This document shows, piece by piece, positions 17,237-20,446 of a DNA stretch of 20,446 nt. Origin of the DNA: JBQTHP01 sp052389755 (lineage in GTDB: Bacteria > Pseudomonadota > Gammaproteobacteria > Steroidobacterales > Steroidobacteraceae); contig JBQTHP010000086.1 in NCBI GenBank assembly GCA_052389755.1, forward strand, positions 1 to 20,446, given 5' to 3'. Position 1 is the stretch's first letter, and the number at the start of each line of letters is the position of its first letter. Under the pieces are notes generated by a model. It had not been told where the DNA came from. It did not search any database and saw nothing but the letters and a program-made list of their open reading frames with translations. Both the position numbers and the translations under genes were made by a program.

Positions 17237-18028
17237 ATGGAGCCGGATTCGGGGAGTCCGTTCCTCGCCGACTACTCGGAGTGGCAGGCGCAGGACTATT
17301 TCAAGACCTACTACAGCGAGGTCGTCCTGCCTGATGAGCAGGTGGTCATCGCCTACCAGCTCGATGTCCTGAAGCAGGTTGCTCGCCAGTTCGGGCGCGG
17401 ATTGGAGTATGGCTGCGGACCGACGCTGCATCGCGCGATTGCCGCGGCGCGATACGCCTTCCGCGTGGACATGGCCGATTGGCTCGCCGACAACCTCGGT
17501 GAGGTACGCGCGTGGCTCGACTCGGGCGCCGAGAACACCGACTGGAACCGCTTTACTCGCTATGTCCTGGAGTGCGAGAGCGCGAGGTCGGTGGACACGG
17601 CGCGCATCGCCCGCCGCGAGGAGCTCGCGCGCAAGGTCATCCGGAATCTCTACGTGAGCGACGCGCGGTGGCGTCATCCGCTCGGCCCGGAGCGCGAACG
17701 CTTCTACGACCTCATCGTGTCGGGCTTCTGCCTCGATGCCATCTCGAGCGACAAACGGGTGTGGCAGCGCTGCATGCGCAACCTGCTCTCGACCCTCCAG
17801 GCGAACGGGCTGGTGATCCTCCATGCGCTTCACCGCTGCAAGGCGTACCGCGTGGGCGATCGACACTTCCCCGGCGCGGATCTGACGAAGGACGACCTCG
17901 TGAGCTCTCTGCTCGAAAGCGGATGCGAGCGCTCGAGCATCGACGTGCAGGTGGTGCCGTGCCCCGCGAATGCGCCGTACGGTTATTCGGGAATCCTCGT
18001 GGCGTCCGCCATGAAGGGATCGGACTGA
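17237..18028 (+). CDS. NNMT/PNMT/TEMT-family small-molecule methyltransferase
   Basis: A predicted SAM-dependent methyltransferase of 263 residues. The N-terminus DYSEWQAQDYFKTYYSEV matches the YL..YY opening of the nicotinamide/phenylethanolamine N-methyltransferase family. Motif I is GLEYGCGPTLHRAIAAARYA (about 55-74), followed by an acidic residue in FRVDMADWLADNLGEV. DWNRFTRYVLECE corresponds to the family's FDW...Y-V-C-x-LE segment. FYDLIVSGFCLDAI, MRNLLSTLQANGLVILHAL and YRVGDRHFPGADLTKDDLV follow as in NNMT. The likely reaction is N-methylation of a small amine or heterocycle; the substrate is not readable. Bacterial homologues are often labelled GntF-like from guanitoxin work, but no other guanitoxin genes are seen. 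The strong AGGGGG ribosome site supports this start. Confidence 0.85.
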   Translation: MEPDSGSPFLADYSEWQAQDYFKTYYSEVVLPDEQVVIAYQLDVLKQVARQFGRGLEYGCGPTLHRAIAAARYAFRVDMADWLADNLGEVRAWLDSGAENTDWNRFTRYVLECESARSVDTARIARREELARKVIRNLYVSDARWRHPLGPERERFYDLIVSGFCLDAISSDKRVWQRCMRNLLSTLQANGLVILHALHRCKAYRVGDRHFPGADLTKDDLVSSLLESGCERSSIDVQVVPCPANAPYGYSGILVASAMKGSD

Positions 18029-18032
18029 CGGG

Positions 18033-18066
18033 AGAGGCCCGGAGTCCTCGCGGACGCCGGGCCTCT
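18033..18066. terminator. Bidirectional terminator hairpin
   Basis: The 10-base stem AGAGGCCCGG (18033-18042) pairs with CCGGGCCTCT (18057-18066). A second inner stem GTCC/GGAC closes a TCGC loop. It lies 4 bases past the methyltransferase stop and is followed by TTGGTCTTCTCC, a weak T-rich tail. It sits between converging genes and may end both transcripts. Confidence 0.7.
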
Positions 18067-18093
18067 TGGTCTTCTCCGGCCGGAAGCCTCTCC

Positions 18094-18627
18094 TCAGTAT
18101 CCTTCGGCCGACGCCGCGCGCGAGCGGCCCCAGTACCGATCCGCCGCGGTGCTCCAGCCTGCGCTCGCGAGATTCGGGTAGTTGCTTTCCTCGAAGCTCG
18201 GCGCGTTCTCCAGGCGCGTGCGCTCGAACACGATCTTGTCGCCGCGCTTCATCTGCTTCACGGTCTCGTGCGGCACCGCGGTCAGCCTGGTCGAGCCAAG
18301 GCGGCCGTGGGAGATGATCACGTGCGTGATCTTGCCCTGCTGGTCGATCACGAGGTCTTTCACTTCACCGATCGTGTCGCCCGTGGACGTTTCCACGTTC
18401 TTGCCGATGAGCTTCGACGCGCGGTGCATATCGTCCTTCGACTTCATGTCGGTCGCGGCCGCCATTCGCGCGGACTCGGTGTCGGAGATCGGGGGCGTGC
18501 CGGTCGAGCTCTCGCTCGGTCTTGATTGCGGATCCGGGTTCGTCGTCGACGGACTCGGGGTCTGCGCGAACGCTGCCCCGGCGAGCCCAAGCGCAATCGC
18601 CAGTCCCAATGTCTGCATCCTGATCAT
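18094..18627 (-). CDS. Exported PRC-barrel domain protein
   Basis: A 177-residue protein with a Sec signal (QTLGLAIALGLAGAAFA, cleavage before QTPSP). A Pro/Ser/Thr-rich linker (about 22-60) is followed by one PRC-barrel domain (about 68-135: SKLIGKNVETSTGDTIGEVK, DLVIDQQGKITHVIISHG, RLTAVPHETVKQMK). The C-terminus is FEESNYPNLASAGWSTAADRYWG. Many periplasmic PRC-barrel proteins of this layout are linked to stress or envelope states, but no defined activity is known. AGAGG about 8 bases before ATG 18627 supports this start; ATG 18618 is an alternative. It converges with the methyltransferase gene. Confidence 0.9.
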   Translation of the reverse strand: MIRMQTLGLAIALGLAGAAFAQTPSPSTTNPDPQSRPSESSTGTPPISDTESARMAAATDMKSKDDMHRASKLIGKNVETSTGDTIGEVKDLVIDQQGKITHVIISHGRLGSTRLTAVPHETVKQMKRGDKIVFERTRLENAPSFEESNYPNLASAGWSTAADRYWGRSRAASAEGY

Positions 18628-18977
18628 GATTTACCTCTGCTGTTGACGGTGGAAAGAAACGCGCGCGCGGCGCGCTCATCCATCGAGAGGCCGCAATCCG
18701 TATTCCCATTTTTCGCATGCGTCGCAGATTTCCGACAGAAAACCTCGGGAAAATCAGTATTTCGCGAAGTACCGGCGGTTGCACGCGAGCGTTGCAGCGC
18801 TCGAGAATCGCGGCCTCGAGCGAAGCGTCGCTCCGCGGCGACGTCACCGCCATCGCGCTGGAAAATATTTCGTGACACGGGAACCCGCTTCACTGCTACG
18901 CAGTCTTCGAATTCGAAGGCACCGACTTTGCTACGTCGTACGTGAGCTGAGGAGGGCGATTACGAGAGGCACGTGTC
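18628..18977. other. Long intergenic region with no convincing gene
   Basis: These 350 bases contain no reading frame with convincing protein character. AT-richer patches lie around 18700-18770 and 18861-18872, and an alternating GC run at 18661-18675 could adopt unusual DNA structure. The promoter of the PRC-barrel gene should lie in the left half. An ECF-type promoter candidate pointing right is listed separately. Confidence 0.5.
18880..18905 (+). promoter_or_regulatory. ECF/sigma-E-like promoter candidate
   Basis: GGAACC (18880-18885), a 17-base spacer and GTC (18903-18905, continuing TTC) match the general GGAAC–N16/17–GTC layout of RpoE-like ECF promoters. It points to a possible small ORF whose start is about 70 bases further on. 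One motif of this size can occur by chance. Confidence 0.4.
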
Positions 18978-19196
18978 ATGCGCAGAAAGACGATCTTCAG
19001 GCTGCCGGCGCCGTCGATGTCCGCGATCGAAGCGATCTCGGCCGTGTGTTGCATGCGATGGGCAGCGGCCAAGACTGGTTCACCGCTGCCATGGTGGCTC
19101 GCTCAGCAGAGTTGGTTGGCGCTCGACTTTGCGGGCACTGCGCGCCCGCGCGCCGTGCCCCTGCACTCGTCCTCGCCGACGGGTTCCCGCGGCTGA
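18978..19196 (+). CDS. Possible small protein, unknown
   Basis: A 72-residue reading frame starting with MRRKTIFRLPAPSMSAIEAI, followed by a Trp-rich stretch (MRWAAAKTGSPLPWWLAQQS) and a Ser/Pro/Arg-rich tail. GAGAGG lies about 8 bases before the ATG and an ECF-type promoter candidate lies further upstream. Third codon positions are GC-rich, as in real genes here. The family was not recognised, and no signal peptide or clear membrane helix is present. An overlapping frame from 18779 lacks these supports. It converges with the GNAT gene, 7 bases apart. Confidence 0.35.
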   Translation: MRRKTIFRLPAPSMSAIEAISAVCCMRWAAAKTGSPLPWWLAQQSWLALDFAGTARPRAVPLHSSSPTGSRG

Positions 19197-19203
19197 GCCG
19201 CCT

Positions 19204-19674
19204 TCAGGCGGTCTTCTGCCGGAGATCGTTCATCGGCGCCCGTGTGCGCGCTGCGAGGGAAACTGCGAACACCGGCGTATCCGCGTACGGCGCAATGCCG
19301 AGCCGGGCGAACGCGTCCGTGCCGCGAACCGGCAGCCAGCGCAGACGGCGGAAGAAACCGGCGGCATCGCGCGTAAAGGCGTACACAGTGGACACGCCCA
19401 TCTCCGCCGCGTCATCGAGCAGTACGCTCACGAGCGTGCTGCCGATCGAGCGACGGCGCCTGCTCGGCGCAACCGTGATCGTGCGCAGGAGCGCCGCGGC
19501 ACCGCTGATCTCGAGCACGCCGCACGCAGTGATCTGATCGGCCTCCCGCGCCACGACCCATCGTCCGATCTGCCGCTCGAGAACTTCCGCTCCGAGCCCC
19601 GCTGCGGTGAGGAGCCGTCCGATCGCGGGACGGTCCTCGAGCCGTGCGTGGTCGATGTGTGTCCGACTGTGCAT
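19204..19674 (-). CDS. GNAT-family N-acetyltransferase
   Basis: A 156-residue acetyltransferase of the GNAT fold, which moves an acetyl group from acetyl-CoA to an amine. The N-terminal strand-helix reads HARLEDRPAIGRLLTAAGLG. Strand 4 and the CoA-binding loop read LLRTITVAPSRRRRSIGSTLVSVLLDDAAE, with R-R-x-x-x-I-G-S as the pyrophosphate loop (normally Q/R-x-x-G-x-G/A). VSTVYAFTRDAAGFFRRLRW is the usual motif B region with the FF(R)RLGF-like turn. Its ATG comes directly after the TGA of the MarR gene (TGAATG), so the pair is co-translated. The substrate is unknown; protein, antibiotic and small amine are all possible. Confidence 0.88.
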   Translation of the reverse strand: MHSRTHIDHARLEDRPAIGRLLTAAGLGAEVLERQIGRWVVAREADQITACGVLEISGAAALLRTITVAPSRRRRSIGSTLVSVLLDDAAEMGVSTVYAFTRDAAGFFRRLRWLPVRGTDAFARLGIAPYADTPVFAVSLAARTRAPMNDLRQKTA

Positions 19675-20202
19675 TCAGGCTCTCCTCGCGACGCGCGCGC
19701 GCCTCGATGCTTCCGTGCGCCGCAGACCCTGTCGTAGCGCCGCGATGCCATGTCGCAGCTCCGTCCAGCGCGCCGCTTCGAGCGCTGCGAGTGCTGCAAT
19801 CTGCGTGCGCTCCCACACCGGCAGCGCTTCGATGAGCCGTCGCACGCCGGCTTCGGTGGCCGCGACGATGCGCACTCGCCGATCGCTCCCGTGCGTGAGC
19901 CGCAGCCAGCCGCGGTCAAGCAGCGGCCGGATGACGCGCGGCACGGTGGTCGTGTCCATGCCGAGCTGCTCGGCCAGGCGACCGATCGGCAGCGGGCCCA
20001 TGCGGGCGAGAGTCATCACAGTGGTGAACTGCCCAGCGGTGAACCCGGCGGGCGCGAGCGCCTCGTCGAAGCGGGCGCCGACTACTCGGGCCGTGCGCGC
20101 GATGTGGCGGTGAACACAATGAGCGGGATCATGCTGCATCGCCGCGAGCGCGCGCTCGAGCTCTTGTAGCGCATCGGATTCTGGACACCCTGGCGCGTGC
20201 AT
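19675..20202 (-). CDS. MarR-family transcriptional regulator
   Basis: A winged-helix regulator of about 175 residues. PAHCVHRHIARTARVVGARF forms the N-terminal dimerisation helix, with a Cys in the CVH segment that could be redox-sensitive. EALAPAGFTAGQFTTVMTLAR and MGPLPIGRLAEQLGMDTTTVPRVIRPLLDRGWL form the HTH (quoted as spans), and LTHGSDRRVRIVAATEAG is the wing with the D-x-R signature. ATG 20202 lacks a clear ribosome site; ATG 20139 would remove 21 residues and leave the domain intact. Upstream at about 20203-20260 the DNA is AT-richer, and a TAGAAT on the minus strand could be a -10 box. It is followed at once by a GNAT gene, which it may autoregulate together with itself. Confidence 0.92.
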   Translation of the reverse strand: MHAPGCPESDALQELERALAAMQHDPAHCVHRHIARTARVVGARFDEALAPAGFTAGQFTTVMTLARMGPLPIGRLAEQLGMDTTTVPRVIRPLLDRGWLRLTHGSDRRVRIVAATEAGVRRLIEALPVWERTQIAALAALEAARWTELRHGIAALRQGLRRTEASRRARVARRA

Positions 20203-20316
20203 ACGGTCGTTGCGTTATCGAGACGTGCGTCATTCTAACAGCGAAATCTGTATATGCACGCTCTGCTACTGCCGCTTCGCTTGCGTTGACGCCGTCGTTC
20301 GCTGAACAGCGGATTC

Positions 20317-20446
20317 CTAGACCAGCGACCGCAGCATCCACGCGGCCTTCTCGTGGACCCCCATGCGTTCCGTCAGCAGGTCGGCGGTGACCACGTCGTC
20401 GCAATCGGTGGCCATGCGCGTCGCCTCGCGAAACGTGCACGCCGCC
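20317..20446 (-). CDS. dps: Dps-family DNA protection protein (3' end only)
   Basis: The last 42 codons of a gene cut by the window edge, ending at the TAG at 20317-20319. The peptide reads FREATRMATDCDDVVTADLL and then TERMGVHEKAAWMLRSLV. It matches the last helices of Dps ferritin-like proteins, which store iron and shield DNA from peroxide (family pattern TADLL...HEKxxWMLRSLL). The start, ferroxidase residues and promoter lie outside the window. Confidence 0.85.
   Translation of the reverse strand, partial: AACTFREATRMATDCDDVVTADLLTERMGVHEKAAWMLRSLV

Noticed and set aside
17237..18028. Guanitoxin biosynthesis locus
   Set aside because: Only the methyltransferase family resembles GntF. 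No other gene of that pathway is present in the window.
18779..19537. Plus-strand frame of 252 codons running into the GNAT gene
   Set aside because: It overlaps the well-supported acetyltransferase, has Arg/Ala-rich composition and no ribosome site. The smaller frame at 18978 is the better candidate.
20129..20440. Minus-strand frame of 103 codons near the right edge
   Set aside because: It overlaps the Dps 3' end and the MarR start in another frame and has no protein character.

Overview
The window is GC-rich chromosomal DNA from a proteobacterium, most likely a gammaproteobacterium (Xanthomonadales/Nevskiales/Steroidobacter-like; this placement is inference). The support is the asmA-like–mutY–yggX gene order, a tRNA-Phe gene with an encoded CCA end, very high GC at third codon positions, and the mix of ECF sigma factors, a multi-PAS kinase, a FAS1 protein and a PRC-barrel protein. 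There is no rRNA, CRISPR array or complete insertion sequence.

Layout. (1) 59-1495: a P4-type tyrosine integrase broken by one frameshift in a GC-dinucleotide run, next to the 3' end of tRNA-Phe. This looks like the edge of a genomic island that continues left of the window. The gap between them holds several inverted repeats. (2) 1623-5110: a Gfo/Idh/MocA oxidoreductase, then a SigK-like ECF sigma factor with two tandem cupin genes, then a convergent secreted FAS1 (fasciclin) protein. The sigma operon and the FAS1 gene share a promoter-like motif (GTGCATCC, 16-17 bases, CGTA), so the block looks like a self-contained stress regulon. (3) 5300-8185: a stand-alone glycogen phosphorylase and a small Cys-rich lipoprotein. 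(4) 8189-10697, minus strand: a translationally coupled asmA-like–mutY–yggX operon in which the AsmA protein seems to lack its C-terminal half. (5) 10770-12791, minus strand: a second ECF sigma factor, a one-TM putative anti-sigma protein and an exported DUF4097-type repeat protein, spaced 1-2 bases apart. (6) 12901-16994, minus strand: a NarL-type response regulator and a soluble histidine kinase with about seven PAS domains. (7) 17237-18028: a small-molecule methyltransferase of the NNMT/PNMT/TEMT family behind an AT-rich leader with operator-like inverted repeats. It is followed by a shared terminator and a convergent exported PRC-barrel protein. (8) 18628-19203: mostly non-coding, with an ECF-type promoter candidate in front of a possible small ORF. 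(9) 19204-20446, minus strand: a MarR regulator and GNAT acetyltransferase pair, then the 3' end of a Dps gene cut by the window edge.

Most of the window concerns stress sensing and response: two ECF systems, a two-component system, oxidative DNA repair (MutY), an iron/oxidative protection protein (YggX), Dps and MarR. The most distinctive part is the sigma / double-cupin / FAS1 block. Its cupins resemble the sensor half of ChrR but lack the zinc-binding anti-sigma half.
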